Assembly (NCBI GenBank): GCA_903822175.1
Contig: CAIJOB010000011.1
Location: 224,815-288,814, forward strand
Source: an uncultured Alphaproteobacteria bacterium
Lineage (GTDB): Bacteria; Pseudomonadota; Alphaproteobacteria; Caulobacterales; Caulobacteraceae
Direction of reading: 5' to 3'
Length of the DNA: 64,000 nt
Of this stretch, positions 35,864 to 45,608 are shown one piece after another. A model generated the notes under the pieces. It did no database searches, was not told the DNA's origin, and saw only the letters and a list, made by a program, of their open reading frames with translations. Numbering within the stretch: position 1 is the stretch's first letter; every line of letters begins with the position of its first letter. The translations under genes were made by a program, and so were the position numbers.

Positions 35864-38800
35864 ATGACGATGTGGCGAGTGATGCGGCCCGCGCTGGCCG
35901 CGGGCGCAGTTGTGGCGGCTCTGATCGCGGGCGCGGCGCTGGCCCAACCTCCCGCTGCAAAGCCCGCCTTCGCCACCCCGACCCTGTCGCCCGACGGCGC
36001 CGAGATCGCCTTCGCCTCCGGGGGCGACATCTGGACCGTGCCCACGGCCGGCGGCACGGCGCGCCTGCTGATCACCGACCCGGCGACCGAAGAACGCCCG
36101 ATCTACTCGCCGGACGGCAAGGAGATGGCCTTCACCTCCACCCGCGGCGGCGCGCCCAACATCTACATCGTGACGCTCGCCACCGGTCAGGTGCGGCGGC
36201 TCACCTGGTCGGACTCCACCGAACAGCTCGACGCCTGGTCGCGCGACGGCAAGTGGATCTACTTCTCCTCCGGCGCTAACGACGTCGCCCGTCAGCCGGA
36301 CGTCTATCGTGTCGCCGCCACCGGCGGCACGCCCCTGGAGGTCAGCCGAGAACGCTTCCTGTCGGAGTTCAATTCCGCCCCCTCGCCCGACGGAGCGACC
36401 ATTGCCCTGATCGCCAAGGGCAATTCCGGCGTCCAGTGGTGGCGCAACGGCCACGCCCACATCGACGAGGGCGAGCTATGGCTCAAACCCGTCGCCGCGT
36501 CCGGACCCTACAAGCGCCTGCTTGGCCCCGACGCCAAACACCTGTGGCCCATGTGGAGCCCGGACGGCGCGGCCCTCTACTACATGAGCGACGCCTCGGG
36601 GTCGGAGAACCTCTGGAAACTCCCGGCCGCCGGCGGCCAGCCGACCCAGATCACCCACTTCACCTCCGGCCGGGTGCTGTTCCCCTCCATCGCCCGCGAC
36701 GGCGGCGCCATCGTCTTCGAGCGCGACTTCGGCGTCTGGAAGCTGGACCTGAAGTCCGGTCAGGCCGCCCAGGTGCAGATCGCCTTGCGCGGCGCGCCCG
36801 CCTCGGCCGGCGACCGGCGCCTGAACGAGACCAGCTTCCAGCAGATGGCGCTCTCTCCCGACGGCAAGAAGGTGGCAGTGGTCGCGCACGGCGAGGTCTT
36901 CGCGGCCAGCGCCAAGGATGGCGGCCCCGGCGAGCGGGTCACCGACAAGGGCGGCATCCAGACCGACCTCTTCTGGTCGCCGGACAGCCGCCGCGTGGCC
37001 TACGTCGCCCAGCGCGGCCTGGAGAGCCACATCGCCACCTACGACTTCGCCACCCGGCGCGAGCGCCTGCTGACCGGCGGCCCGACCTTCGACTCCAACC
37101 CGTCATGGTCGCCGGACGGCAAGATGGTCGCCTACGTCCGCGAGCGGAAAGAGCTGCGCGTCATCACCCTCAACGACGCCGGCGAGCCTCAGAAGGACAG
37201 CCTGGTCTTCACCGGCCAGATCGCCGGCTTCGGTGGCTCGGGCCCCGCGTGGTCGCCCGACAGCAAGTGGCTGGCCTTCGGCGTCACCGACGCCAAGTCG
37301 TTCCGCAACGTCTGGGTCATCCCGGCCGCCGGCGGCGAGGCCAAGCCGATCAGCTTCCTGGCCAACGGCGACGCCTCGACCATCGTCTGGTCGAAGGACG
37401 GCAAGTACATCGTCTTCGACACCGCCCAGCGCTCAGAGGACGTGCACATCGTCCGCGTCGACCTGTTGCCCCACGTGCCGCGCTACCGCGAGGACGAGTT
37501 CCGCGACCTCTTCCGGCCCGAAAGCCGCCCCGACGCCCCGCGCACGCCCGGCACGACGCCCGCGCCTGGCGTCAAGCCGCCGGAATCCTTGCCGCCTGCC
37601 CCAAAGCCCGACGACCCGCCGGTTGCGGCCGAGGCCAAGGCAACCGACGCCAAGCCTGAGGCCGGCAAGCCGGACGCCGCGACACCCGCCAAGCCCAAGG
37701 TCGAGCCGGTGAACATCGTCTTCGACGGCATCCGCGAGCGCGCCACCTACCTGCCGCTGGGCGTCAGCGCCGAGGCGCCGGCCATCAGCCCGGACGGCAA
37801 GACTCTCGTCTTCCGCTCCACCCTGTCGGGCCAGAGCGTCCTCTACAGCTACAACCTCGACGAACTGGTCCGCGAGGCGCCGACCCCGCAGCAGATCGCC
37901 AGCTCCAAGCGCGGCAAGCGGTCCTACGCCTTCACCCCGGACTCCAAGTCGATCTTCTACCTGGACGGCGGGACGGTCACGACCACGACCCTGGAGGCCC
38001 CGCGCCCGCGCGCCGTCGCGATCAACGCCGAGATGGAGGTCGGCTTCGACCAGGAAAAGCTCGTCGCCTTCAACCAGGCCTGGACCCTGCTCGACCGCAG
38101 CTTCTTCGATCCCAAGTTCCACGGTCAGGACTGGGGCGCTCTACGCGCCCGCTTCACACCCTACATCGAAGGCGCCCACACGGGCGATGAGATGCGCCGG
38201 CTGACCAACCTGATGATCGGCGAGCTGAACGCCAGCCACTCCGGCATCAACCGCGCGCCCGGCGGCTTCGGTCCCAACCGCGTTGGCGACCTCGGCCTGC
38301 GCTTCGACCGCGAGGCCTATGAAGCCGGCAAGGGCCTGGTCGTGCGCGAGGTGATCACGCTGGGTCCTGCCGCCATCGAAGGCTCCATCAAGCCCGGCGA
38401 CGTGCTGCTGGCGGTCGACGGCCGCCCGCTCAGCCCCACCGTCGACCTCGACCAACTCATGCTCGACAAGGCCGAAAAGCGCACCGTGCTCAGCGTCCGC
38501 ACCGGCTCGGCGACCCGCCAGGCGATCGTGCGCCCGGTCTCGTCCACCGTGGCCGGGGGCCTGCTCTACCGCCAGTGGATCACCAGCCAGCGCGCCTATG
38601 TGGATCGGATCAGCGGCGGGCGCCTCGGCTACGTCCACATCGCCGACATGTCGTCGGAGTCCCTGGACCAGCTCTATCTCGACCTCGACGCCCAGAACCA
38701 GGGCAAGGAGGGCGTGGTGGTCGACGTGCGCAATAACAACGGCGGCTTCGTCAACGGCTACGTGCTCGACGTCTTCGCGCGCCGTAACTACCTGACCATG

Positions 38801-39193
38801 ACCTCGCGCGGCCAGAGCCCGGTGCCCAGCCGTCAGGCGCTCGGCCAACGCGCCCTTGGACTGCCGACCGTGCTCTTGACCAACGAGTCCTCGCTCTCCG
38901 ACGCCGAGGATTTCACCGAGGGCTACCGCGCGCTGAAGCTCGGCAAGGTGGTGGGCGTCCCGACCGCCGGCTGGATCATCTACACCTCCAACGTGCCCCT
39001 GGTGGATGGCTCGGTAGTCCGCGTGCCCTCGACCCGCATCCAGGGCGCGGCGGGCGATGACATGGAGCTGCATCCCCGGCCCGTGGACGTGACCGTCGAG
39101 CGCCCGCTCGGCGACACCCTGCAGGGAAAGGACACCCAGCTGGATGCGGCGGTGGCGGAACTGTTGAAGGGGTTGGGACCGAAGGCGCACTGA
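35864..39193 (+). CDS. Tricorn-like S41 peptidase with beta-propeller repeats
   Basis: An exported protease of 1109 residues. The ATG at 35864 (MTMWRVMRPALAAG, signal peptide to LAQ) has AGGGA upstream and is preferred to 35846. Residues 25-530 carry many PD40/WD40-like blades with SPDG motifs. A Pro/Ala/Lys-rich linker follows (about 545-615), then a shorter second blade region, the C1 helical domain, a PDZ domain at about 810-880, and an S41 catalytic core with the nucleophile region NESSLSDAEDF at about 1007-1017. This is the tricorn protease-homologue plan; such proteins degrade peptides. Located next to a PQQ dehydrogenase gene 75 bases downstream. Confidence 0.92.
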   Translation: MTMWRVMRPALAAGAVVAALIAGAALAQPPAAKPAFATPTLSPDGAEIAFASGGDIWTVPTAGGTARLLITDPATEERPIYSPDGKEMAFTSTRGGAPNIYIVTLATGQVRRLTWSDSTEQLDAWSRDGKWIYFSSGANDVARQPDVYRVAATGGTPLEVSRERFLSEFNSAPSPDGATIALIAKGNSGVQWWRNGHAHIDEGELWLKPVAASGPYKRLLGPDAKHLWPMWSPDGAALYYMSDASGSENLWKLPAAGGQPTQITHFTSGRVLFPSIARDGGAIVFERDFGVWKLDLKSGQAAQVQIALRGAPASAGDRRLNETSFQQMALSPDGKKVAVVAHGEVFAASAKDGGPGERVTDKGGIQTDLFWSPDSRRVAYVAQRGLESHIATYDFATRRERLLTGGPTFDSNPSWSPDGKMVAYVRERKELRVITLNDAGEPQKDSLVFTGQIAGFGGSGPAWSPDSKWLAFGVTDAKSFRNVWVIPAAGGEAKPISFLANGDASTIVWSKDGKYIVFDTAQRSEDVHIVRVDLLPHVPRYREDEFRDLFRPESRPDAPRTPGTTPAPGVKPPESLPPAPKPDDPPVAAEAKATDAKPEAGKPDAATPAKPKVEPVNIVFDGIRERATYLPLGVSAEAPAISPDGKTLVFRSTLSGQSVLYSYNLDELVREAPTPQQIASSKRGKRSYAFTPDSKSIFYLDGGTVTTTTLEAPRPRAVAINAEMEVGFDQEKLVAFNQAWTLLDRSFFDPKFHGQDWGALRARFTPYIEGAHTGDEMRRLTNLMIGELNASHSGINRAPGGFGPNRVGDLGLRFDREAYEAGKGLVVREVITLGPAAIEGSIKPGDVLLAVDGRPLSPTVDLDQLMLDKAEKRTVLSVRTGSATRQAIVRPVSSTVAGGLLYRQWITSQRAYVDRISGGRLGYVHIADMSSESLDQLYLDLDAQNQGKEGVVVDVRNNNGGFVNGYVLDVFARRNYLTMTSRGQSPVPSRQALGQRALGLPTVLLTNESSLSDAEDFTEGYRALKLGKVVGVPTAGWIIYTSNVPLVDGSVVRVPSTRIQGAAGDDMELHPRPVDVTVERPLGDTLQGKDTQLDAAVAELLKGLGPKAH

Positions 39194-39268
39194 TCTGCGG
39201 TCAAGCCGGCTTGCCGAGTCTCCTCGGGAGCCCCAAAGTGCAAAGAAAACGCTTGGGGAGCTTCACGC

Positions 39269-41218
39269 ATGAGACTCTGGATTTCCGCGGCCCTGGTTTC
39301 GCTGGGGCTCAGCCTGCCGTTGGCCGCCCACGCACAGGACGCCGCCGCCGGTAGCGCGGTGTTCAACGCCCATTGCAAGATGTGCCACGAGCCGAACATC
39401 GACCGCGCGCCCAGCCGCGCGACGCTCGCCACCTATCCGGCCGCAGCCATCGTCGACGCGCTCACCAACGGCGTCATGAAGCCCATGGCCGCCGGCCTCT
39501 CCGATGCCGACAAGGCGAACGTCGCGGCCTTCCTGACCGCCGCCCCAGAGTCATCGAGCGCCCCGCCGGCCGCGCAAGCGGCGCGGGCCCCGGCGGGCCG
39601 CCCGGCCCCGCCCGCCGCCGTCGGCGTCGACGTCAAGTGCGAGACCAACCCGCCGATCAAGCCCACTGGCTCTGACTGGACCAGCGTCGGCCTGGAAACC
39701 TCCCACCGCTATCAGGCCAACCCGGGCCTGAAGACCGCCGACATCGGCAAGCTGAAGGTGAAGTGGTCCTTCGCCATGTCCGGCAGTTCCGGCATGCCGA
39801 CGGTGATCGGCGACTGGCTATTCGTCGCCAATCGCTCGGGCAAGTTCTACGCGCTGGACGCCAACACCGGCTGCGTCCGCTGGGTGGTGGAGAACACCGT
39901 CTCGCGCACCACGCCGATGATCGTGAAGTCGGACGTCTCACCTAGCGGCTGGCTGACCGTCTTGGGCATCCGCGACCGCACCGCGCACGCCTATGACGCC
40001 CAGAGCGGCAAGGAACTCTGGAAGAGCCCGTCGCTGGAAGCCAACACCATCGCCGGCATCACCGGCACCCCGGTCATTTCCGGCGATCAGGTCTTCGTGC
40101 CGCTGACCTCCGGCGAAGAAGGCGCCGCGCGCCAACCGACCTACCGCTGCTGCAGCTTCCAGGCCTCGCTGGCGGCGCTGGACCTCAAGACCGGCAAGCT
40201 GAACTGGCAGACCAAGGTCATCACCGAGCCGCTGCACGACACTCACAAGAACTCCGCCGGGACCATGATGCAGGGTCCGGCCGGCGGGGCGATCTGGTCG
40301 GCGCCGACGGTCGATGCGAAGCGCAACCTCGTCTACGTCGCCACCGGCGACAGCTACACCGAGGTCGAGACCAAGGGCGCCGACGCGATCGTCGCCATGG
40401 ACACCAAGACCGGCAAGATCCGCTGGTCGAACCAGGTGACCGAAAAGGACAACTTCATCGTCGGCTGCAACGCCGCCACCAAGCCGATCAACTGCCCCAG
40501 CCCCGACGGCCCGGATTACGACTTCGGCGCCTCGCCGATCGTCTTCCACCTCCCCAGCGGCAAGGACATCGTGCTCTCCGGCCAGAAGTCCGGCGTGGTC
40601 TATGGGATGAACCCTGACACCGGGGCCTCGCTCTGGAACACCCGCGTCGGCTCCGGCTCCTCGCTGGGCGGCATCGAGTGGGGCATGGCCGCCGACGCCA
40701 AGCGCCTCTACGTCGCCAACGCCGACACCGTGAACCTGCTGGAAGAGAACCTGAAGGTCATGGGCCGCTCCAACGTCGCGACCCCGCTTGGACCGCCGAA
40801 GCCCGGCCTGACCGCCATCGATCCGGCCACCGGCAAGATCCTCTGGTCGACGCCTTCGCCCAAGGCCCCCTGCCACTACGCCGGCGACCGCAGCAAGGAC
40901 CGCGGCGGCGGCGCCTGCGTCCGCGCCCAGAGCCAGGCGCCCTCGGTGATCCCCGGCGTGGTGTTCGACGGCACCATGGACGGCTGGCTGCGCGCCTACG
41001 ACGCCGCCACCGGCAAGGTGATCTGGGCCGACAGCACCACCGAGCGCACCTACGACACCGTCAACCAGGTGAAGGGCCAGCCGGGCGGCAGCCTGGACGG
41101 CCTGGGCGCCGCCATCGCCGGCGGCAAGCTCTTCGTGTTCAGCGGCTTCAACGGCGCCGCCAACACCGGCGGCAACGGCACCAACGTCCTGCTGGCCTAC
41201 TCGGTCGACGGGAAGTAG
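39269..41218 (+). CDS. PQQ-dependent dehydrogenase with N-terminal cytochrome c (polyvinyl-alcohol dehydrogenase type)
   Basis: A 649-residue periplasmic quinohaemoprotein. After a signal peptide (MRLWISAALVSLGLS ending HAQ) there is a cytochrome c domain with haem motif CKMCH at 36-40 and a candidate distal Met ligand (MKPMAAGL). An Ala/Pro-rich linker is followed by a PQQ-type eight-bladed propeller from about 130 on (TSVGLETSHRYQANPGL, then repeated ALDxxTGxxxW segments). The N-terminal cytochrome order matches polyvinyl-alcohol dehydrogenase rather than methanol or glucose dehydrogenases; other secondary alcohols are possible. It converges on a TonB receptor gene with a gap of only 4 bases. 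Confidence 0.85.
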   Translation: MRLWISAALVSLGLSLPLAAHAQDAAAGSAVFNAHCKMCHEPNIDRAPSRATLATYPAAAIVDALTNGVMKPMAAGLSDADKANVAAFLTAAPESSSAPPAAQAARAPAGRPAPPAAVGVDVKCETNPPIKPTGSDWTSVGLETSHRYQANPGLKTADIGKLKVKWSFAMSGSSGMPTVIGDWLFVANRSGKFYALDANTGCVRWVVENTVSRTTPMIVKSDVSPSGWLTVLGIRDRTAHAYDAQSGKELWKSPSLEANTIAGITGTPVISGDQVFVPLTSGEEGAARQPTYRCCSFQASLAALDLKTGKLNWQTKVITEPLHDTHKNSAGTMMQGPAGGAIWSAPTVDAKRNLVYVATGDSYTEVETKGADAIVAMDTKTGKIRWSNQVTEKDNFIVGCNAATKPINCPSPDGPDYDFGASPIVFHLPSGKDIVLSGQKSGVVYGMNPDTGASLWNTRVGSGSSLGGIEWGMAADAKRLYVANADTVNLLEENLKVMGRSNVATPLGPPKPGLTAIDPATGKILWSTPSPKAPCHYAGDRSKDRGGGACVRAQSQAPSVIPGVVFDGTMDGWLRAYDAATGKVIWADSTTERTYDTVNQVKGQPGGSLDGLGAAIAGGKLFVFSGFNGAANTGGNGTNVLLAYSVDGK

Positions 41219-41222
41219 CGCT

Positions 41223-43400
41223 TTACGGCGTCGGCCCCGCGCCGGCGCCGCCGCTGGGCTGGAAGTCGAAGCCGGGGTCCTTGGGCCGGCCACCGCCGAA
41301 GCTGTAGCTCAGCCCCACGCGCAGCGATTTGTTGTCGATCGACACCTTGCCGCGCTGGATCAGGAGCGGCGTGTCCGCCGACTGGCGGATGAAGAAGCTG
41401 TCGGCGACGTCGCGCGCGGTCACCACCACCGCCAACTTGTCGCTGAGCCGATGGCGCCAGCCAAGGTCGATGGCCATCAGCGCCTTGACCTCACCCTGCG
41501 AGGTCAACTGCTCCGGATTGTAGAAAGCGTTGAGCTGGAAGAGATCCTTCGCTGACGCCGTCCAGGTCAGGTTCCCCTGCCCGCCCGCCGCGACCAGTTC
41601 CCGGGTCGGCGCGAAGGTCGGCCCCAGGCTGTCCAGCTGTGTCCAACTCACCCCGCCGGTGACGCCGTAGCTCAGCATCGGCGTAATCTTGCCGTTCAGC
41701 GTCACCTCCAGTCCGGCCGCGCGGCTGGTCGCCAGGTTCTGCTGCTGCGTCAGGAACACCCCGCCGCCCAGGTCGGTCAGCACGTCGCCAAACCCGTCGC
41801 GGTTCTCCCGGTAGAACAGGGTCGCGAGCAGCAGCACCGGCGCCTGCCGATAGGCGTAGCCCAACTCGAACGACTGGGTCTGTTGCGGCCTCAGGTCGGG
41901 ATTGCCGCTTCGGAAATTCAGCGGGTCGACCTCCAGGCGGAAGGCGTTGAACGCACCCGGGTCCGGCCGCTGCACCCGGTGGCTGTAGCTGGCGCTGAGG
42001 TCCTGGGTGTCGCTCAGTTTCCAGCCGAGGTGCAGGCTCGGATAGGCCCGCAGATAGTCGTTCTCGTCGCTTTGTTCAGTCGTCGCCTGATCCAGGTGGA
42101 TGCGCACATCCTCGACCCGCAGGCCTGCCAACACAGTCAGATCACCCACCGGCCGCTCATAGGTGGCGTAGGCCGCGCTGATCGTCTGGCGGAAATCGAA
42201 CAGATTGGTGAGGGCCGCGTCCGGCGTGAGCGCCAGGCCGTCGTAGCCGCGGTTGCGATAGGCGTTGTCGTCATACTCAACGTCGAAGCCGAGCTTCAGC
42301 TTGGACAGGTCAGCGAAGGGCAACGCCAGGTCGCCCTTCAGTTCGGTGCGGTGCAGGTGGTTGTCGAGCCGCTGCTGGTCGAAGATGTCCGGGGCCGTCG
42401 GGACCTCGTCGAAGGCGTGGCCGGTGCGCACGCGCGGATCGACCGTCTCCTCGTGGCTGAGGCTGAGCGCGAAATCGCCAGTGTCGCCGACCTTCTGGCG
42501 CAGGTTGGCGCTGACCTCTCCCTGCGCGCGCTTCTGATGGACGGTCAGCCGGCGAAGGAAGCTGTCGGTCAAGGCGCCCGAAGGCCCGTCGACCACCGTG
42601 GTTGTAAAGTTGTCCGGCCGGAAGAAGGTGTAGGCGCCGTGCGTCTCCACCCCGATCCGCGTGCGGGGTGTAAGGTCGAAGTCCAGTGCGCCGCGGGCGT
42701 TGAACGAGTTGATGATGATGTCAGCGACCTGCTTCTGGTCCAGGGCGTCGAAGCCGCCCTTGGCGTCCGGCGTCAGGCGGTCGTCCACCGACGTCTGCTT
42801 CTGGGTGTCTTGCCGGATCCCCAGCTCGCCGGTCATCGACAGGCGCTTGGCATTGTAGCCGCTGCTGAGGCCGGCGGCGAACCGGTCGCCGTCGCCCGCC
42901 ATCAGATTCACCGCCCCGGTGACGCCGGTCCCGCGCGCCTTCCTGGTGATCAGGTTGATGATCCCGCCCGAACCATCGGCGCGGAACTCTGCGGAAGGGT
43001 TGGTCAGAACCTCAACCCGCTCGATCGAGCTGGCCGGCATCGACTGCAGCGCCAGCGCCTTGTTGTCGCCCTCGAACTGGCTGGAGCGCTTGCCGTCGAC
43101 CAGGATGGTGACGTTGGGGTCGCCGCGCAGGCTGACGTTGCCCTGCGGGTCCACCTGCACCGAGGGCACGTTGCGCAGCGCGTCGCCGATGGCGCCGGAC
43201 TGCGCCTGCAGGTCCTTGGTGACGTCATAGCTCTTGCGGTCGATGGCGACCTGTACCGGCGCCGTGGCCGGGCCGTTCACGACGATCTCGCCCACCGTCT
43301 TGCCGGCAGGCGGCGGCGCCGCGGCCGGCTTGGTTTCCTGCGCCACGGCGAGCGACGGCAGGGCGGCGGCGGCCGCCATGGAGATGAGCCCGGTTCGCAC
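41223..43400 (-). CDS. TonB-dependent outer-membrane receptor, BlaI-operator controlled (predicted)
   Basis: A 725-residue outer-membrane receptor: signal peptide MRTGLISMAAAAALPSLAVA, TonB-box-like GEIVVNGPA, plug domain with NVTILVDGKRSSQF and ADGSGGIINLITRKARG, then a barrel of about 500 residues resembling the OMP-beta-brl-3 group often used for peptide or oligosaccharide uptake. The C-terminus is unusual: the barrel sequence ends YSFGG and then adds a Gly/Pro-rich tail. The promoter region is shared with the divergent blaI-type gene and holds a 33-base dyad, so repression by BlaI is likely. Confidence 0.88.
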   Translation of the reverse strand: MRTGLISMAAAAALPSLAVAQETKPAAAPPPAGKTVGEIVVNGPATAPVQVAIDRKSYDVTKDLQAQSGAIGDALRNVPSVQVDPQGNVSLRGDPNVTILVDGKRSSQFEGDNKALALQSMPASSIERVEVLTNPSAEFRADGSGGIINLITRKARGTGVTGAVNLMAGDGDRFAAGLSSGYNAKRLSMTGELGIRQDTQKQTSVDDRLTPDAKGGFDALDQKQVADIIINSFNARGALDFDLTPRTRIGVETHGAYTFFRPDNFTTTVVDGPSGALTDSFLRRLTVHQKRAQGEVSANLRQKVGDTGDFALSLSHEETVDPRVRTGHAFDEVPTAPDIFDQQRLDNHLHRTELKGDLALPFADLSKLKLGFDVEYDDNAYRNRGYDGLALTPDAALTNLFDFRQTISAAYATYERPVGDLTVLAGLRVEDVRIHLDQATTEQSDENDYLRAYPSLHLGWKLSDTQDLSASYSHRVQRPDPGAFNAFRLEVDPLNFRSGNPDLRPQQTQSFELGYAYRQAPVLLLATLFYRENRDGFGDVLTDLGGGVFLTQQQNLATSRAAGLEVTLNGKITPMLSYGVTGGVSWTQLDSLGPTFAPTRELVAAGGQGNLTWTASAKDLFQLNAFYNPEQLTSQGEVKALMAIDLGWRHRLSDKLAVVVTARDVADSFFIRQSADTPLLIQRGKVSIDNKSLRVGLSYSFGGGRPKDPGFDFQPSGGAGAGPTP

Positions 43401-43448
43401 GATTCATGTCCTCGAATTCACTGGCCGACGCGGCCCGACGAGGTATGA

Positions 43449-43481
43449 TACAGACGTACTTTCGACTAAAGTACACGTGTA
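43449..43481. promoter_or_regulatory. BlaI/MecI/CopY-type operator (33-base dyad)
   Basis: Left arm TACAGACGTACTTT (43449-43462), spacer CGACT, right arm AAAGTACACGTGTA (43468-43481). The arms match as inverted repeats at 12 of 14 positions and end in TACA/TGTA, as in known BlaI-family operators. It lies 49 bases before the receptor start and 21 bases before the BlaI start, overlapping the probable promoters of both. The weak -10-like boxes TATTTT (43480, plus strand) and TATCAT (43449-43444, minus strand) fall at its edges. Confidence 0.75.
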
Positions 43482-43501
43482 TTTTCGGTAAGGTGCTAAG
43501 A

Positions 43502-43879
43502 ATGCCAGCGGTCAAGATCTCCGGCGCCGAAAGCCAGATCATGGAGGCCCTGTGGGCCCAGGGCCCCCTGACGCCAGACGGCATCGTCGACGCGGTCGGC
43601 GAGGCGCATGGCTGGGCGCCGGGGACCGTGAAGACCCTGATCACCCGGCTCTTGCGCAAAGGCGCTATCGAGGGCCGCCGTGAGGACGCCGGCTACCTCT
43701 ACCGCCCACTGCTCAGCCGCGCCGACTACGTGCAGTCGGAAAGCCAGGGCCTGGTCGACCGGCTGTTCGGTGGCGAGGTCGCGCCGCTGGTCGCCCACTT
43801 CGCCGAGCACCGCGCGCTCACCGGCCGCGACATCAAGCTGCTGAAATCCCTGATCGCAAAGCTCGAAGACGATGAGTGA
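43502..43879 (+). CDS. BlaI/MecI/CopY family transcriptional repressor
   Basis: A 125-residue penicillinase-repressor-type winged-helix protein: N-terminal ISGAESQIMEALWAQGPL, recognition helix region GTVKTLITRLLRKGAI, wing DAGYLYRPLLSR, and a C-terminal dimerisation helix (IKLLKSLIAKLEDDE). The start at 43502 begins the conserved part; upstream in-frame codons would read through the operator. The next gene starts eight bases before its stop and encodes an M56 membrane protease, the standard partner that cleaves BlaI on signal. Confidence 0.93.
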   Translation: MPAVKISGAESQIMEALWAQGPLTPDGIVDAVGEAHGWAPGTVKTLITRLLRKGAIEGRREDAGYLYRPLLSRADYVQSESQGLVDRLFGGEVAPLVAHFAEHRALTGRDIKLLKSLIAKLEDDE

Positions 43880-45416
43880 CGCCCTCACCCTCCTCCTTCG
43901 TGTGAACCTGGCCATCGCCGGCGCCGTGATGCTGGCCATGCTGCTGCGCCGCCCGGCCCGGCGCGTCTTCGGCGCCCGCGTCGCCTATCAGCTCTGGGCG
44001 CTCGTCCCGCTCGCCGCCGCCGCCATGCTGGCGCCGGCCCGGGTGATCACGCTGGCCGGCCCGGCGCCCGGCGCCGCCCAGCCGGGCCTGACCGCCGCCT
44101 TCGACTACGCGCCCAGCCTGCCGGCGTCGTCGTCAGGCCCCGATCTCTCCGCCATTCTCACCGCGCTCTGGATCGCCGGCGCCGTGGCCGCCCTGGCCCA
44201 CCTCGTCTGGCGCCAGGCGCAGTTCAGCCGCGCGGTCCGCGCCGGCCGGGCCGGGCCCGCGGTGGTCGGCGTCCTGCGCCCCCGGGTCGTCACGCCCCGC
44301 GACTTCGCCGGCCGCTACACGCCGCGCGAACAGCGGGTGGTCCTCGCCCACGAGGAAACCCACATCGCCCGCCAGGACTCGCGCATCAACGCCGCCGTGG
44401 CGCTGGCCCGCTGCCTCAACTGGTTCAACCCGATGGTCCACGTGCTGGCTCATTACCTGCGCATCGATCAGGAGCTGGCCTGCGACGCCCAGGTGGTCGC
44501 CGCCCATCCCGCCGTGCGGCGCTCCTACGCCGAGGCCATGCTGAAGACTCAGCTGGCCGCCCGGCCCCTGCCCATCGGCTGCTACTGGCCCGCCCAGGCC
44601 GCCCATCCGCTCGCCGAGCGCATCGGCCTCCTCTCGGAGCGCACCCCGAGCCGAGCCGCCCGTGCGCTGGGCGCTGCCAGCATCACAGCCCTGACCCTGG
44701 GCTGCGCCTGGACCGCCTGGGCCGCGCGCCCGGCGCAGATCGTCTTCGCCGCCGCTCAGCCGGTCGTCGCGGCCACAGCCTCGCAACCCGCCACAGCCCC
44801 CGCCGAAGCGCCCACCGCCGCCGTTTCGCGGGTCGTACGCCTGCAACCCCTGCAACTGATCTCCATGCCGCCCGAGCCCGCCGAGGCCTTCGCCACCGCC
44901 CGCGATCCGGCCGCCTACGGCTTCACGCGGGTCTCCGACGATCCGCAGAACCCCCAACCCGGCCTGCTGCCGCCCGGCGAATACGGCCCGTCGAAGATCC
45001 ACGCCATCGCCCGCTGGTCGTCGGTCGATCCGGGCTCGGCGGTGCGCGTCTACGCCACCATGAAGGACCCGGACGGCCACGCTCTGGTCACGGACCTCAC
45101 CGCCTTCGGCTCGCAGTCCTGGTACCGGCTGGGCTACATCGAGCGCGGCCACAGCCGCTTCAAGCTGTTCACCAAGGTCAGCCAGCACGGCGACCGCCTG
45201 ACCGTCACCGCGGGCCTCAATGAGAGCCTGCATCCGATGGTCAGCGGGTCCGTCGACCTGGCCTCCGGCGAGACCGGGACCATCCGCCTGCCCAATGGCC
45301 TCGCCGTCACTGTGACGCCCACCCTGCGCGCCGAAACGCCCGACGAGGTCGCCGAGGGTCAGCGCACCGGCCGCCGCGGCTTCGTCAATGTGCTCAGGAC
45401 GCCCGCCCCGACCTAG
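43872..45416 (+). CDS. M56 family (BlaR1-like) membrane metallopeptidase
   Basis: A 514-residue membrane protease that should cleave the adjacent repressor. It has N-terminal membrane segments (about 5-25, 35-55, 90-115), the zinc motif HEETHIARQD at about 160, the conserved NWFNPMVHVLAHYLRIDQELACDAQV block, and a membrane segment near 265-285. The C-terminal 200 residues do not resemble a penicillin-binding domain; they form a Pro/Ala linker and a beta-rich module of unknown ligand. The signal is therefore probably not a beta-lactam. It overlaps blaI by eight bases. Confidence 0.88.
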   Translation: MSDALTLLLRVNLAIAGAVMLAMLLRRPARRVFGARVAYQLWALVPLAAAAMLAPARVITLAGPAPGAAQPGLTAAFDYAPSLPASSSGPDLSAILTALWIAGAVAALAHLVWRQAQFSRAVRAGRAGPAVVGVLRPRVVTPRDFAGRYTPREQRVVLAHEETHIARQDSRINAAVALARCLNWFNPMVHVLAHYLRIDQELACDAQVVAAHPAVRRSYAEAMLKTQLAARPLPIGCYWPAQAAHPLAERIGLLSERTPSRAARALGAASITALTLGCAWTAWAARPAQIVFAAAQPVVAATASQPATAPAEAPTAAVSRVVRLQPLQLISMPPEPAEAFATARDPAAYGFTRVSDDPQNPQPGLLPPGEYGPSKIHAIARWSSVDPGSAVRVYATMKDPDGHALVTDLTAFGSQSWYRLGYIERGHSRFKLFTKVSQHGDRLTVTAGLNESLHPMVSGSVDLASGETGTIRLPNGLAVTVTPTLRAETPDEVAEGQRTGRRGFVNVLRTPAPT

Positions 45417-45476
45417 GCGCGGCGCCCTGAATCGGACACTTCCGATCCCCGTCAGAACCACCAGGGCGCGCGCGCG

Positions 45477-45504
45477 TTGACTTAGGCGTCGCCGCTCGTA
45501 TGTT
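45477..45504 (+). promoter_or_regulatory. Candidate sigma-70-type promoter of the helicase gene
   Basis: TTGACT at 45477-45482, 16-base spacer, TATGTT at 45499-45504. It would leave a leader of about 100 bases before the helicase start, which is common for cold- or growth-regulated RNA helicases. Confidence 0.4.
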
Positions 45505-45608
45505 CCGCCCGCGCGGCGAACCTCGTCCGCGCGCCGCTACGGCGCACACGGCGCTGGGGCAGCCATCCGGGGCCACGACGGTCCCTCCGACCGTATCCCT
45601 CAGGCAAA

